The notes: a model not told the origin generated them from the letters alone. A DNA stretch of 64,000 nt from Pelovirga terrestris (GCF_014773365.1 NZ_JACWUN010000008.1:62001-126000); one strand, 5' to 3'; shown: positions 23,588-33,313, counted from the stretch's first letter. Program-made: numbers and translations.

Positions 23588-24760
23588 TCATTCACCCATT
23601 GCGCATTCGCCAACATAGGCATTGCTGTGTTCAGTGAAGACAGCTTTGAGGGTCTTGTTGGTGAAAATTCCGGCTTCATCCTGCACCACTTCACGGATAT
23701 AGAGGTTTTGAATCGGGTGCTGGTTGCTAGAAAATGTGAAATTCCCGCGCACCGATTCAAAGTCAGCCGCCCGCAATGCCGTACGCAATGCCGTCAATTG
23801 CGCGACATCACCGTTGACGCTTTTCAGGGCACTAGCGATCAGGCGCGCGGCATCATAGCCCTGACTGGCATAGAGTGTCGGAGTGCGCCCGTACGTTTCA
23901 CGGAACGCGGCAACAAACTGACGATTGGCGGGATTGTCGAGGTCATGGGTCCATTGGGAGCCGTTTTTTACCCCCAATGCTGCCGAACCGACGGCTTGCA
24001 ACAGCCGTTCATCAAAAGAAAAAGCCGGTCCAAAGACCGGAATTGTCCGGTTAAGGCCGGACTGGTCAAACTGCTTAAGGAAGTTGATCCCCATGCCGCC
24101 CGGCAGAAAAAAGAACAGCGCATCCGGGTTGCCGGCGCGCATGGTCGCAATCTCGGCCGCATAGTCGGACTGGTCGAGCTTGGTGTAGACCTCACCGGCA
24201 ATCTGTCCCTGATAGTAGCGCTTAAATCCGGCAATGTGATCTTTACCGGCAGGATAATTGGGAGCCAGCAGGTAAACGTTGGTAAAACCGGCTTCGTTGA
24301 CATATTGACCGACCACTTCATCCAGATTGTCGTTCTGATAAGCGACGTTGAAATAATTGGGATCACACCCCTTGCCGGCCAGCAGAGATGGCCCGGCATT
24401 AGGGCTGATATAGATGACGTCGCTGCTGACCACCCTGGGTACCACGGCAATCGCCACGTTGGAGAAGATGATTCCGGTCATGATCTTGACCTTGTCGCGC
24501 TTGATAAAACGATCGGCGATCTGCCTGGCCTTGCCCGGGTCAGCGCCATCGTCTTCTACCACCAACTCAACCGGAATACCGCCTAACTTGCCACCTCCCT
24601 GGGCCAGGGCCAAGCGGAAACCATCACGAACCTCTTCCCCGAGATAACCGGCCTTGGTGGAAAGGGTGGTCACCATGCCGATTTTGACCGGGTCAAGGGA
24701 CCAGGCGGTAGCCGGTATTATAATGACGATACAAAACAGGGCCAAAAAAATCTTTTTCAT
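23588..24760 (-). CDS. livK: Branched-chain amino acid ABC transporter binding protein LivK
   Basis: 390 aa beginning with a signal peptide (MKKIFLALFCIVIIIPATAWS) and a type I periplasmic binding fold ('PVKIGMVTTLSTKAGYLGEEVRDGFRLALAQGGGKLGG', 'ELVVEDDGADPGKARQIADRFI', 'GYDAARLIASAL'). The start at 24760 has SD AAGGAG; the frame is open further upstream to 24925 but the signal peptide fixes the start. First gene of the livKHMGF operon. In Desulfuromonadales several such LivK paralogues exist and some bind aromatic or other organic acids, so branched-chain amino acids are the likely but not certain ligand. Confidence 0.93.
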   Translation of the reverse strand: MKKIFLALFCIVIIIPATAWSLDPVKIGMVTTLSTKAGYLGEEVRDGFRLALAQGGGKLGGIPVELVVEDDGADPGKARQIADRFIKRDKVKIMTGIIFSNVAIAVVPRVVSSDVIYISPNAGPSLLAGKGCDPNYFNVAYQNDNLDEVVGQYVNEAGFTNVYLLAPNYPAGKDHIAGFKRYYQGQIAGEVYTKLDQSDYAAEIATMRAGNPDALFFFLPGGMGINFLKQFDQSGLNRTIPVFGPAFSFDERLLQAVGSAALGVKNGSQWTHDLDNPANRQFVAAFRETYGRTPTLYASQGYDAARLIASALKSVNGDVAQLTALRTALRAADFESVRGNFTFSSNQHPIQNLYIREVVQDEAGIFTNKTLKAVFTEHSNAYVGECAMGE

Positions 24761-25408
24761 TTTTATCTCCTTGGCAAAAAGAATTTGAACGCAATCGAAT
24801 AAGACGGTTTCAAGTTCAGTGTCCACCATTGGAACTGGTAAAAACCAATAGTTATTCTGCAGAGGACTAGAACAACATTTTTTTCCATCCTGGAAAGGGC
24901 AGGGGAAAATACCACAGGTGGTCAAATTTTACGACAAAAAGCCAAGGGGAGACAGGCACTGAATCACACCAGAAGCCAATCATGACTGTTTTTGTTGTTT
25001 TAATCGGTCCAGGTATTTGCTTTACAAATCTTATCATCCTTATGACAAAAAATTATCGATATACAAAAATTGTATTTACATGGACAACAATCATGACATA
25101 TAAGAGGTCATACCTCTTTGCCAAACATGGTGTTTTATATATTTTGCCAAGAGCTTTTATCTTATACCGGTAAGAACACTATTATAGAGGAATCTCGACC
25201 CGGCCTTGATGGCGCGCAAGGAGTCCAGAAGGAGTCCAGATCATCAGCGCCCATCCATTGACGGAATTCCTTAATTTACATAGTGCCCATTCGGGAACTG
25301 TGTTTTTTTTCATAATGGACCTAGCTGAATAAACGCAAGAGTCGGCACCATCGCAGGACAATACGACCGCAGGTAGCACAATAAATCTTTTTCGCAAGGG
25401 GTTATTTT
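24761..25408. other. Divergent intergenic region between livK and lldP
   Basis: 648 bp of AT-rich sequence between divergent operons. A 63-codon frame at 24982-25173 has no SD or recognisable protein character. Short inverted repeats occur at 24911-24922 (ACCAC-AG-GTGGT) and at 25102-25118, the latter next to a plausible promoter. No terminator or riboswitch was recognised. Confidence 0.5.
25076..25118 (+). promoter_or_regulatory. Possible promoter and GGT-N3-ACC operator upstream of lldP
   Basis: TTTACA (25076-25081), 17 bases, then ATATAA (25099-25104), immediately followed by the perfect inverted repeat AAGAGGT-CAT-ACCTCTT (25102-25118). The GGT-N3-ACC core equals that of the two palindromes in the lut/glc control region, so one GntR-type regulator could control both. 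The long distance to lldP (about 290 nt) lowers confidence. Confidence 0.4.
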
Positions 25409-27103
25409 ATGTCACCAGGGATCCAAGCATTACTCGCAGCTACACCTATTATTATCGCAGCCGTGCTGCTGGTTGGCCTGCAATGGCCGGCTCGGCGAGC
25501 TATGCCCATTGTTTATCTTTCAGCAGCAGGCATTGCTCTGTTCTTCTGGGAGATGAGCCTGAACCGTGTGCTCGCCTCAACCTTCCAGGGCATCATTGTT
25601 ACCGCCGCAGTACTCTGGATTATTTTTGGAGCGATCATGCTGCTCAATACCCTTCAGAATTCCGGTGCTATTTCAACTATCCGGGCGGGGTTCACCAACA
25701 TCAGTCCAGATCGACGGATTCAGGTTCTTATTCTGGCGTGGCTTTTCGGCTGTTTTATCGAAGGTGCCTCCGGCTTCGGCACGCCGGCTGCCATCGCCGC
25801 GCCATTGCTGGTCGCCATCGGTTTTCCCGCCCTCGGCGCTATCATGGTGGGCATGATGATTCAATCAACGCCGGTTTCTTTCGGCGCCGTTGGAACCCCT
25901 ATTATCATCGGTGTCACCAATGGACTGGATCATATCGCGATTGGCAATCAGCTCACCGCCAGCGGATCAAGCTGGGAAGTGTTTCTGCAGATAATCACCT
26001 CTGAAGTAGCCATTGGCCATGCCATCGTCGGAACCCTGATGCCGTTGCTGATGGTCATGATGCTCACCCGTTTTTTCGGCAAAAACAAGAGCTGGAAAGA
26101 GGGACTTGAGATGACGCCTTTCGCCCTCTTTACCGGCCTGGCCTTTGCTGTCCCCTACGCCCTTACCGGAATCTTTCTTGGACCGGAATTTCCTTCTATC
26201 GTCGGTGCCTTGGTCGGCATGGCCATTGTTGTGCCGGCCGCCAAAAAAGGCTTCCTCGCGCCCAAAACCGTTTGGGACTTTGCGCCACAAGAAGAATGGC
26301 CAAAAGCCTGGTTTGGTACCATCGTTCCCAAGAAGCCCAGCCTTGATGAGCGCAAAATCTCCCTGGCCATGGCCTGGACCCCGTATCTGCTGGTTGCCCT
26401 GATTCTCGTCGCCAGCCGGGTCTTCCCTGCTCTCAAGTCAGCATTACTTAGTGTCTCATTCGGCTGGTCAAATATTCTTGGCGAAACAGGTGTCAGCGGC
26501 AGCATTCAACCGCTCTATCTTCCCGGTGGAATTTTACTGTTCGTCTGTATATTGACCCTGTTTCTCCACAAAATGAAATTCTCTCAATTCACCGAAGCGG
26601 CCAGCTCGGCCGGTAAAACCCTTATTGGTGCCGGATTCGTTTTGATTTTTACCATCCCGATGGTGCGTATTCTGATCAACTCCGGGGTTAACGGTGCCGA
26701 TCTGGCATCCATGCCGGTCGCCATGGCTGACTTTGTTGCTGTGACCTTCGGTTCCGTCTACCCGTTACTTGCTCCAACCGTTGGTGGCCTGGGGGCGTTT
26801 ATCGCCGGATCGAATACCGTCAGCAACATGATGCTCAGCCAATTCCAGCTTGAAGTGGCTAATGCCCTGAGTGTTTCCGGTGCCGTCATGATTGCTCTGC
26901 AGGCAATGGGCGCAGCAGCCGGCAACATGGTCGCTATTCATAATGTGGTTGCTGCCTCGGCAACCGTCGGGCTCCTCGGGCAGGAAGGCAGAACAATTCG
27001 CATGACAATTATTCCAACGGTCTTCTATGTACTTGCTACTGGAATTCTGGGCCTTGTGGCCATCTATGTGTTTGGTCTGACCGATCCCCTGATGGGACTG
27101 TAA
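25409..27103 (+). CDS. lldP: L-lactate permease (LctP/LldP family)
   Basis: The 564-aa protein has about thirteen to fourteen membrane segments and family signatures: '[38 protein letters not shown]', '[16 protein letters not shown]', '[22 protein letters not shown]' and '[27 protein letters not shown]'. It is the usual length of LldP and should co-transport L-lactate (and glycolate or D-lactate in some relatives) with protons. It stands about 6-9 kb from the lactate oxidation operons on the same stretch of chromosome, which supports lactate as the substrate. Followed by a long perfect hairpin at 27153-27188. Confidence 0.95.
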   Translation: MSPGIQALLAATPIIIAAVLLVGLQWPARRAMPIVYLSAAGIALFFWEMSLNRVLASTFQGIIVTAAVLWIIFGAIMLLNTLQNSGAISTIRAGFTNISPDRRIQVLILAWLFGCFIEGASGFGTPAAIAAPLLVAIGFPALGAIMVGMMIQSTPVSFGAVGTPIIIGVTNGLDHIAIGNQLTASGSSWEVFLQIITSEVAIGHAIVGTLMPLLMVMMLTRFFGKNKSWKEGLEMTPFALFTGLAFAVPYALTGIFLGPEFPSIVGALVGMAIVVPAAKKGFLAPKTVWDFAPQEEWPKAWFGTIVPKKPSLDERKISLAMAWTPYLLVALILVASRVFPALKSALLSVSFGWSNILGETGVSGSIQPLYLPGGILLFVCILTLFLHKMKFSQFTEAASSAGKTLIGAGFVLIFTIPMVRILINSGVNGADLASMPVAMADFVAVTFGSVYPLLAPTVGGLGAFIAGSNTVSNMMLSQFQLEVANALSVSGAVMIALQAMGAAAGNMVAIHNVVAASATVGLLGQEGRTIRMTIIPTVFYVLATGILGLVAIYVFGLTDPLMGL

Positions 27104-27152
27104 TTCAGCCGGACAGCTCATCACTGTCGAGCTACAACACTGTTAACACTCC

Positions 27153-27188
27153 AATCAGAGGGCACAATTGATTTTGTGCCCTCTGATT
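27153..27188. terminator. Hairpin after lldP
   Basis: Perfect 15-bp inverted repeat (27153-27167 and 27174-27188, arms AATCAGAGGGCACAA) with a 6-base loop. There is no long U run on the plus strand, so it is a strong hairpin but an imperfect intrinsic terminator. Confidence 0.65.
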
Positions 27189-27356
27189 CTGATTCCAACC
27201 CTTAAAGTGTGCCGGTCGCAAACTGTTCTTTTTTTACTTTGGTTACCCAGCCACACGGCGGGTAGAAAAATCCTTGCCAAACCTTCCCCATCGGCTAGAC
27301 TTCACGTTACGAAAACCTTTTTTTCACCATTGACAAATCGCCCCTAAGGCATCGTC

Positions 27357-28919
27357 ATGGAGAAGCACCGTCAACTTGTCAAGCACATGCTTAAACCTTG
27401 CTTCTTCGGGTCTTCGAACCCTGCCGCCGAGCTGATCGAAACCCACGCCTCATGGATTTTTTTAAGTGGTGATTACGCCTACAAAATGAAGAAGCCGGTC
27501 AATTTTGGCTTTCTCGACTTCTCCAGCCCTGCCAAGCGCCACTTTTTCTGTACTGAAGAACTGCGCCTCAATCGTCGCGTTGCCCCGGAACTGTATCTAG
27601 CAGTTATTCCGGTCGGTGGCTCCATCAACCAACCGCGGCTGAACCGGGAACCGGCACTGGCCTATCTGGTCAAAATGCGCCGTTTCCCTCAGGAAAACCA
27701 GCTCGACCGGATGCTGGCGGCAGGAACGTTGGATGTTGCCGTATTCATCGGGTTTGCTGAAAAAATTGCTCACGTTCACTCGCTGGCCCCTCAGGCTGAT
27801 CGGCATAAACGCTTCGGAACTCCGGAGAGCATCATCGAGCCGGTGCGCCAGAATTTCGCGCAGATCAAATCGTCACGGCCAGACAATGTATCGCTTCAAT
27901 CAATCAGCACCATTGAAGAGTGGAGCGAATCAACCTTCGTAACGCATCAGCCTGTCCTGCTCAGACGCCGTGAAGAGGGTTTTATTCGCGAATGCCATGG
28001 TGATATGCACCTGGCTAATATGGCCTGGTTTCAGGGCCGACCGCTGCTGTTTGACTGCATTGAATTTAACGAGAACTTGCGCTGGATCGACACCATCAAC
28101 GACATCGCTTTTCTGGTGATGGACCTTGATGCTCGGGGTCAACATCTGTATGCCTGGGCCTTCCTCAATACCTACCTGCGCCACACTGGTGACTATGCCG
28201 GCCTGAAAGTGTTACACTTTTATCAGACTTATCGCGCCATGGTCAGAGCCAAGGTCCTTGGTTTGCGTTTAGGTCAACCAAATATGTCAGACCGGGAACG
28301 CCGCACCGACCTTGAGCAGCTTGATAACTATCTGACTCTTGCAGAAAACTATACCCAACCAACAACACCCCGGCTGATCATCACCCACGGACTATCAGGG
28401 TCCGGGAAAACAACTTTCGTCAATGAACTGGCCCCCCATATCGGAGCCATCTGCATCCATTCGGATCTGGAACGCAAGCGTCTTTATCACCTTGAGGCGA
28501 CCCAGTCCGGTAACTCGGGGAGAGGAAAAGGAATCTACAGCACAACAGCAAATAATAAAACCTACGACCACCTCAACCAACTGGCTACCATCATTATTGA
28601 TAGCGGGTTCAGTGTTATCGTTGACGCGACCTTTATCAGACACGCTGATCGTCGGCAGATCGCACAACTCGCGACCAGCCGGCAATATCCTCTTAACATT
28701 CTTGATTTTCAGTTGCACGAAGGAGTGTTACGCAGGCGGATTAAACAACGCCTAAAGCAGGGAGGCAGCCTGTCTGACGCAGATGAAAAGGTGCTGGCAT
28801 GTCAGCTCACCAGCGCAGAACCGCTGACCGCAGCGGAACAGGATATCAGTATCGTTATTGATGAGCAGACGGACGTGAAATCGGTTGGTAAACAAGTTGA
28901 GGGAGGCTTGAACTGTTAG
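27357..28919 (+). CDS. Two-domain APH-like kinase fused to AAA_33 P-loop ATPase
   Basis: The 520-aa protein joins an aminoglycoside-phosphotransferase-fold domain (about residues 1-335) to a zeta-toxin/AAA_33-type P-loop domain (about 340-515). The first has the Brenner-type loop 'ECHGDMHLANMAW' and the metal-site 'LFDCIEFNENLRWIDTINDIAFLVMDLD'. The second has Walker A 'HGLSGSGKTTF' near 348 and 'VIVDATFIRHADRRQIAQLA', the kinase pattern of small-molecule or nucleotide kinases. This fusion is widespread and usually annotated as a bifunctional APH/ATP-binding protein; no substrate is known to me. It should not be read as antibiotic resistance. A single gene, between the lldP hairpin and glnA. 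Confidence 0.85.
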   Translation: MEKHRQLVKHMLKPCFFGSSNPAAELIETHASWIFLSGDYAYKMKKPVNFGFLDFSSPAKRHFFCTEELRLNRRVAPELYLAVIPVGGSINQPRLNREPALAYLVKMRRFPQENQLDRMLAAGTLDVAVFIGFAEKIAHVHSLAPQADRHKRFGTPESIIEPVRQNFAQIKSSRPDNVSLQSISTIEEWSESTFVTHQPVLLRRREEGFIRECHGDMHLANMAWFQGRPLLFDCIEFNENLRWIDTINDIAFLVMDLDARGQHLYAWAFLNTYLRHTGDYAGLKVLHFYQTYRAMVRAKVLGLRLGQPNMSDRERRTDLEQLDNYLTLAENYTQPTTPRLIITHGLSGSGKTTFVNELAPHIGAICIHSDLERKRLYHLEATQSGNSGRGKGIYSTTANNKTYDHLNQLATIIIDSGFSVIVDATFIRHADRRQIAQLATSRQYPLNILDFQLHEGVLRRRIKQRLKQGGSLSDADEKVLACQLTSAEPLTAAEQDISIVIDEQTDVKSVGKQVEGGLNC

Positions 28920-29085
28920 AAGTAATGCATCTCAGAGATCCAGTCCAAGCCCATAGCTACTGCTTGAAAGCCAACAAAGAGTCCCTTTATCGGAATGAGA
29001 TAATCAAGTAGAATGAGCGCTGCATGACCCATTCTGCCCACCTCCATTCATTTTTCAGCCACCCAAACCACGCAGGAGAGTGCTT

Positions 29086-30414
29086 ATGACCCGTAGTGAG
29101 ATCATGGAAGCCATCAAGGAACACAATGTCAATTTTTTTCGTCTGCAATTTGTCGACATCTTCGGCTTCATGAAGAACGTCTCTTTACCGATCAGCCAGA
29201 TCAACAAGGCCCTGGATGGAATGATGATGTTCGATGGGTCATCGATTGACGGTTTTGTCCGGATCAATGAGTCGGACATGTATCTGAAACCCGACTATAA
29301 CACCTTTGTTGTCCTGCCGTGGCGCAACAAGGACGGCGTTAATGCCGCTCGGATTATCTGCGATGTCTACAAGGCGGATGGGACCCCTTTTATCGGCTGC
29401 CCGCGGGTTAACTTGAAGAGGGTTCTGGCTGAAGCCAAAGATCTCGGCTACACCATGAATGTCGGCACTGAGTGTGAGTTTTTTCTGTTTCAAAAGGACG
29501 AAAACAGGATTCTCTCAACCCGCACCAATGATGTGGCGGGCTACTTTGATGTCGATCCCGATGATACCGGCATCAATTGTCGCCGTGAAATTATCGACAC
29601 CCTCGAAGCCATGGGGTTTGAGGTTGAAGCCTCTCATCACGAAGTCGCTGAGGGACAACATGAAATCAACTTCAAATATTCCGATGCCCTGACCGCCGCC
29701 GATAACACCCTCACCTTCAAATGGGTAGTGCGCTCAATCGCTGCCCAGCATGGCTTTCACGCGACCTTCATGCCCAAACCGGTCTACGGCATCAACGGCT
29801 CGGGGATGCATACCAACCAGTCACTGTTCAACCTGGATGGCACCAACGCTTTTTTTGACGAAAACGGCCCCTTAAAACTCAGCACCACGGCCTACCACTA
29901 CATCGCCGGTATCTTAAAGCATGCACGCAGCTTTACCGCCGTCACCAACCCGTTGGTCAATTCCTACAAACGTCTGGTTCCCGGCTATGAAGCCCCGGTT
30001 TATGTCGCCTGGTCCGGCTCCAACCGCTCGGCCCTGGTGCGCATCCCCTCATCCCGCGGTTTAAGTACCCGGACCGAAGTACGCAGCCCCGATCCGTCCT
30101 GCAACCCCTATCTGGCCCTGGCAATGATGCTCAAATCCGGGCTGGATGGAGTTGTCAACAAGCTTGCGGCACCGGAGCCGGTCAATGTCGATATCTACCA
30201 CATGACCCAACCGGAGATGGATGCTGCCGGGGTGATCTGTCTGCCCGCCAACCTGCATGAAGCGATAGAAGCACTCAAGAGCAACCCCCTATCAAAAGAG
30301 GCCCTGGGTGATCATATTTACACTAAATATATCGCAGGAAAAGAAAAAGAATGGGACGACTGGCGGACCGCCGTTACCGATTGGGAAATCAACACCTACA
30401 TGAAAAACTTCTGA
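29086..30414 (+). CDS. glnA: Glutamine synthetase type I, alpha subgroup
   Basis: The 442-aa length and lack of a C-terminal adenylylation loop (NLYxLP-type tyrosine) place it in the GSI-alpha group, as in Bacillus and many anaerobes, so control is likely by glutamine feedback and not by adenylylation. Motifs: '[24 protein letters not shown]' with Arg59 at the place of B. subtilis Arg62 (feedback inhibition), 'GTECEFFLF', '[22 protein letters not shown]', '[18 protein letters not shown]' and '[34 protein letters not shown]'. ATG 29086 follows SD GGAG at a proper distance; the in-frame GTG at 29080 is too close. It assimilates ammonium with glutamate and ATP. No PII or ammonium transporter gene is adjacent. 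Confidence 0.95.
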   Translation: MTRSEIMEAIKEHNVNFFRLQFVDIFGFMKNVSLPISQINKALDGMMMFDGSSIDGFVRINESDMYLKPDYNTFVVLPWRNKDGVNAARIICDVYKADGTPFIGCPRVNLKRVLAEAKDLGYTMNVGTECEFFLFQKDENRILSTRTNDVAGYFDVDPDDTGINCRREIIDTLEAMGFEVEASHHEVAEGQHEINFKYSDALTAADNTLTFKWVVRSIAAQHGFHATFMPKPVYGINGSGMHTNQSLFNLDGTNAFFDENGPLKLSTTAYHYIAGILKHARSFTAVTNPLVNSYKRLVPGYEAPVYVAWSGSNRSALVRIPSSRGLSTRTEVRSPDPSCNPYLALAMMLKSGLDGVVNKLAAPEPVNVDIYHMTQPEMDAAGVICLPANLHEAIEALKSNPLSKEALGDHIYTKYIAGKEKEWDDWRTAVTDWEINTYMKNF

Positions 30415-30464
30415 CCGCCATATACAAAGCAAGCGACAAAGCCATCGCAAAAACCCTTCATGGT

Positions 30465-30590
30465 GATGGCTAAGCAAAAAACGCTAAATGCAAGGCGCGC
30501 AAATGTTGAGCAATGAGACGTACTTATGTACGTCGAAGCAGCGAGACAATTGCAGCAACGCAGCAGTTAGCGAGTTTTTGCGACGCCATC
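30465..30590. repeat. 126-bp imperfect palindromic element with GATGGC ends
   Basis: The element starts GATGGCTAAGC and ends GCGACGCCATC, so the outer 6 bp are perfect inverted repeats. Further inward the arms match loosely: CAAAAAACGCTAA on the left against the complement of TTAGCGAGTTTTTG on the right. At its centre (30517-30534) is a second perfect hairpin, GACGTAC-TTAT-GTACGTC. It has no coding capacity, sits between glnA and the small RNA terminator, and looks like a MITE or REP-type element. Confidence 0.7.
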
Positions 30591-30626
30591 AAAAAAATGC
30601 CCCGTCAGGGAGGAGATCCTGACGGG
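30591..30626 (-). terminator. Rho-independent terminator (small RNA and/or lut operon)
   Basis: 9-bp stem CCCGTCAGG / CCTGACGGG (30601-30609 and 30618-30626), 8-base loop, then seven U residues on the minus strand (30591-30597). Confidence 0.88.
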
Positions 30627-30735
30627 ACCAAGCACGTGGGAGAGAGAGTCTCACGGCAACAAACGAATTTTTTTGGTTTTTATTTTTAACCGGCAGAGGC
30701 CGGACACCATCTGAACCAATAATGAGCTGGTAAGA
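30591..30735 (-). ncRNA. Second candidate small RNA with C-rich terminator loop
   Basis: A promoter (30742-30769) and an intrinsic terminator (30591-30626) on the minus strand frame about 145 nt without a credible protein gene. The predicted RNA holds a small hairpin (CCGGCCTCTGCCGG region, complement of 30692-30705), an A/U-rich single-stranded part and the terminator, whose loop reads ATCTCCTC and so could pair with Shine-Dalgarno sequences. The end (GGGGCATTTTTTT) is the same as in the candidate at 17442-17548, so both may be of one family. It could instead be the trailing end of the lut operon transcript. Confidence 0.5.
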
Positions 30736-30741
30736 CCATTT

Positions 30742-30769
30742 AATATAGTAACCACCCCGCTGCTGTCAA
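30742..30769 (-). promoter_or_regulatory. Near-consensus sigma-70 promoter of the second small RNA candidate
   Basis: Minus-strand TTGACA (30764-30769), 16-base spacer, TATATT (30742-30747). Predicted start near 30735. Confidence 0.65.
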
Positions 30770-30819
30770 TAAAATTCTTGACCGGGTTAATTGTTTTCCT
30801 TTTTTCTACCTTGAGCTGG

Positions 30820-31020
30820 TTACTCGTGCCAGGGCCCTGGGGCACAAAGGGCCCCTGCTTCGTTGGCCTTGCTGCCACAATTACCACAGACAAAACGCGG
30901 CTCCACCGCCAGGCGCTCAATCTCATCGTAACGCCCGGCAGCCTTCATTTCACAGATATGGTGCTGGTGATTTTCCGGATTACGACATAAATTGTCAACA
31001 ACGGGTAGACGTCCGCTCAT
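30820..31020 (-). CDS. Small cysteine-rich protein downstream of the lactate oxidation genes
   Basis: 66 aa. The ATG follows a GGAG site by eight bases. The N-terminal half has 'LPVVDNLCRNPENHQHHICEM' and the C-terminal half ends 'VCGNCGSKANEAGALCAPGPW', so four to five cysteines with a CxxC pair and nearby histidines suggest a zinc-ribbon or small metal site. It lies 56 nt after the fused LutB-LutA gene on the same strand and before the terminator at 30591-30626, so it is probably the last gene of that operon. I do not recognise a named family. The spaced Cys/His pattern and good SD argue that it is real. Confidence 0.65.
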   Translation of the reverse strand: MSGRLPVVDNLCRNPENHQHHICEMKAAGRYDEIERLAVEPRFVCGNCGSKANEAGALCAPGPWHE

Positions 31021-31076
31021 ATTGCATTCTCCATCACGTGTTCTCCAATGGCCCTGAACAGGCTGGAAACCGACTG

Positions 31077-33248
31077 CTACTGCCGCCCTGTTATGGCCTC
31101 AGCCAACAGCTCCATGGTGTGGGCACAACGTACTGTCGAATCGGCCTTGCCCATACTTCCACCAACCATAATCATACAACCGGGACAGTCCATGGCAACG
31201 GTTTTAACCCCGGTGGCCATGATACTCTCAACCTTATCGCCGGCAATCTGGCGGGAGATCTGCGGGTGGCTCAAAAACGAATAGGTTCCACCGAAGCCAC
31301 AGCAGCGATCGCTGTTTTTCATCTCCTCAAGCTGGTAGCCGCTCGCCTGCAACAGGGTGCGCGGTTCCTGCCAGACATCGTTACCTCGCTTTAAATGGCA
31401 TGAGTCGTGATAGGTAACGCGGGCAGCCGATGTTGCCGTGAGCAGATCGGAAGCCTTGAGGACATTCTCCAGAAAGGCAGCGGCATCCATGGTTTTTTCC
31501 GACAAACTGACAGCACGCTGCGACCAGATCGGGTCATCGACCAGCCGCTCAACGAAATCGCGTTTCACCCCCATGGTGCAGGTCGGGCAGACACACAAGA
31601 CGTAGTCGACATCAGCCTCATAAAAAGCTTTGACGTTCTGCTTAGCCAGCTCAACCCCGGTTTCCGTATCCCCGGCGTAAAGCGCTGGGATACCACAGCA
31701 GTTCTGGGCGTTCGGAAAAACCACCTCGACGCCCAGATGGTTGAGAACCTTGACCAGACTAACACCGACCTCGGGATAGACAAAATCGGCCCCGCACCCG
31801 ACAAAAAAGCCGACCCGATAGCGCGGCTGATCAATCTTCTGATCAATGTCGGCAAAAAGATCGCGGAACGACCTGGGTGCCACCGCCGGCAGATCGCGCC
31901 ACTGGGTCAGATCCTTGTCCATAAAATGCATCGGCAAATGGCGGATCACCCGGGTGGCAGGCTGCCCTTCTTTTTGCTGGGTCACCGGTTTCTGTAATTT
32001 GGATGCGGCCTTGACCATATTATGGAACAGGGCGCGATTGCGCATCACCGCCTTGAAGGTGATGTTTTTCACCAGCCCCATGCCGTATTCGTTGGTCACC
32101 TGCTGACGCAGATGAAGAATAATCTCTTCCAGGTCAATATTGGCCGGGCAGACGGCGGTACAGGAGCGGCAGCCGATACAGGCGCGGGTGATCTCTTTGG
32201 CCTTATCCAACCCTTCATAAAAAGCGGTGAGGATGATCCCGATGGCAGAAATATAGATGCTGCCGAAAACATGACCACCGACGGTCTGATACACCGGGCA
32301 GACATTGGCACAGGCACCACACTGGATACAGCGCAGGGCATCACGACACACTGGTGATTCGTAGAGTGCCTCACGGCCGCCATCGATCAGCACAATGTGT
32401 TGTTCTTTATCATTGCCGGGAGTCGGCACCGCGCCACGAATCCAGGTCACATAGGATGTCAACAACTGACCGGTAGCATTACGCGGCAGCAGTCGGGTGA
32501 TCTTGACGGCATCCTCAATATTACGGACGAGTTTGTGGATACCGGCAAATACCACATGAACCTTCGGCAGGGTGGCACACAGGCGCGCATTGCCTTCGTT
32601 GGTGACCAGGCCGATGCCGCCGGTTTCAGCCACCAGAAAGTTGGCTCCGGTCAGACCAATATCAGCAGCAAAATAGTCTTTGCGCAGCTGCTTTCGAGCG
32701 GCATTAACCAGGGTTCTGATATCTGCTTCGAGGGGTTCGCCAATTTCTTTACTGAACAGCTCGGCGACCTCCTCCTTGAACATATGAATGGCGGGCATCA
32801 CCAGGTGGGAGGGGCGCTGACCGGCAAGTTGAACAATCCACTCACCCAGATCAGTTTCAGCGGCACGCACCCCGGCGGCTGCCAATGCTTTGTTAAGATG
32901 CGCTTCCTCCGATACCATCGACTTGGATTTTGCTATCAATCCGGCGTTCTTCTGTTTGGCCAGATTCACCACATAGTCATTGGCCTCGCGGGTGTCTTTG
33001 GCGACGAAGACTTTAGAGCCCGCCGCTTCAGCGTTAGCGATAAATTGGGCAAGCAACTCCTTGCGCCGCTCCCTGACATCATCTTTAATCGCCGCCAGCT
33101 CGGTTCGCAGCTGATCAAAGTCGAGCCCACGAAAGGCATTTTCCCGGGCAATCAGATAGGCATCACCAAACAGGTGTAACGCCTCGCTGAGCTTTGGCTT
33201 AGCCAGGGCATTCTCAACGCTTTTTTTAAAATCGGCGGTAGCGGCCAT
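31077..33248 (-). CDS. Fused lactate oxidation protein: LutB (LUD + 4Fe-4S) joined to LutA (CCG domains)
   Basis: The 723-aa protein joins two proteins separate in Bacillus (LutB and LutA) and E. coli-type LldF and LldE systems. Residues about 60-300 are a LUD domain ('GLTGANFLVAETGGIGLVTNEGNARL'). Two 4Fe-4S motifs follow: CIQCGACANVCP and CIGCRSCTAVCP. The C-terminal 270 residues carry two CCG cysteine-rich modules ('FFVGCGADFVYPEVG', 'NCCGIPALYAGD', 'CVCPTC', then 'YHDSCHLKRG', 'RCCGFGGTYSF', 'DCPGCM'), which bind iron-sulfur clusters or heterodisulfide-type sites. With LutC it should oxidise L-lactate to pyruvate at the cytoplasmic membrane face. SD GGAG is present. 164 nt separate it from lutC. 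Confidence 0.9.
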   Translation of the reverse strand: MAATADFKKSVENALAKPKLSEALHLFGDAYLIARENAFRGLDFDQLRTELAAIKDDVRERRKELLAQFIANAEAAGSKVFVAKDTREANDYVVNLAKQKNAGLIAKSKSMVSEEAHLNKALAAAGVRAAETDLGEWIVQLAGQRPSHLVMPAIHMFKEEVAELFSKEIGEPLEADIRTLVNAARKQLRKDYFAADIGLTGANFLVAETGGIGLVTNEGNARLCATLPKVHVVFAGIHKLVRNIEDAVKITRLLPRNATGQLLTSYVTWIRGAVPTPGNDKEQHIVLIDGGREALYESPVCRDALRCIQCGACANVCPVYQTVGGHVFGSIYISAIGIILTAFYEGLDKAKEITRACIGCRSCTAVCPANIDLEEIILHLRQQVTNEYGMGLVKNITFKAVMRNRALFHNMVKAASKLQKPVTQQKEGQPATRVIRHLPMHFMDKDLTQWRDLPAVAPRSFRDLFADIDQKIDQPRYRVGFFVGCGADFVYPEVGVSLVKVLNHLGVEVVFPNAQNCCGIPALYAGDTETGVELAKQNVKAFYEADVDYVLCVCPTCTMGVKRDFVERLVDDPIWSQRAVSLSEKTMDAAAFLENVLKASDLLTATSAARVTYHDSCHLKRGNDVWQEPRTLLQASGYQLEEMKNSDRCCGFGGTYSFLSHPQISRQIAGDKVESIMATGVKTVAMDCPGCMIMVGGSMGKADSTVRCAHTMELLAEAITGRQ

Positions 33249-33313
33249 GTTTTTCTCCTCAGCGATCGTAGTCAGATCAGTCAGATCTCTTGCTGTATCA
33301 CATCAACAACGTC

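Noticed and set aside
24982-25173. 63-codon open frame between livK and lldP
   Set aside because: No ribosome site, odd composition, and it overlaps the candidate lldP promoter and operator.
27357-28919. Aminoglycoside resistance gene
   Set aside because: Only the fold is shared with APH enzymes. The fusion with a P-loop kinase domain is a common housekeeping-type protein of unknown substrate.
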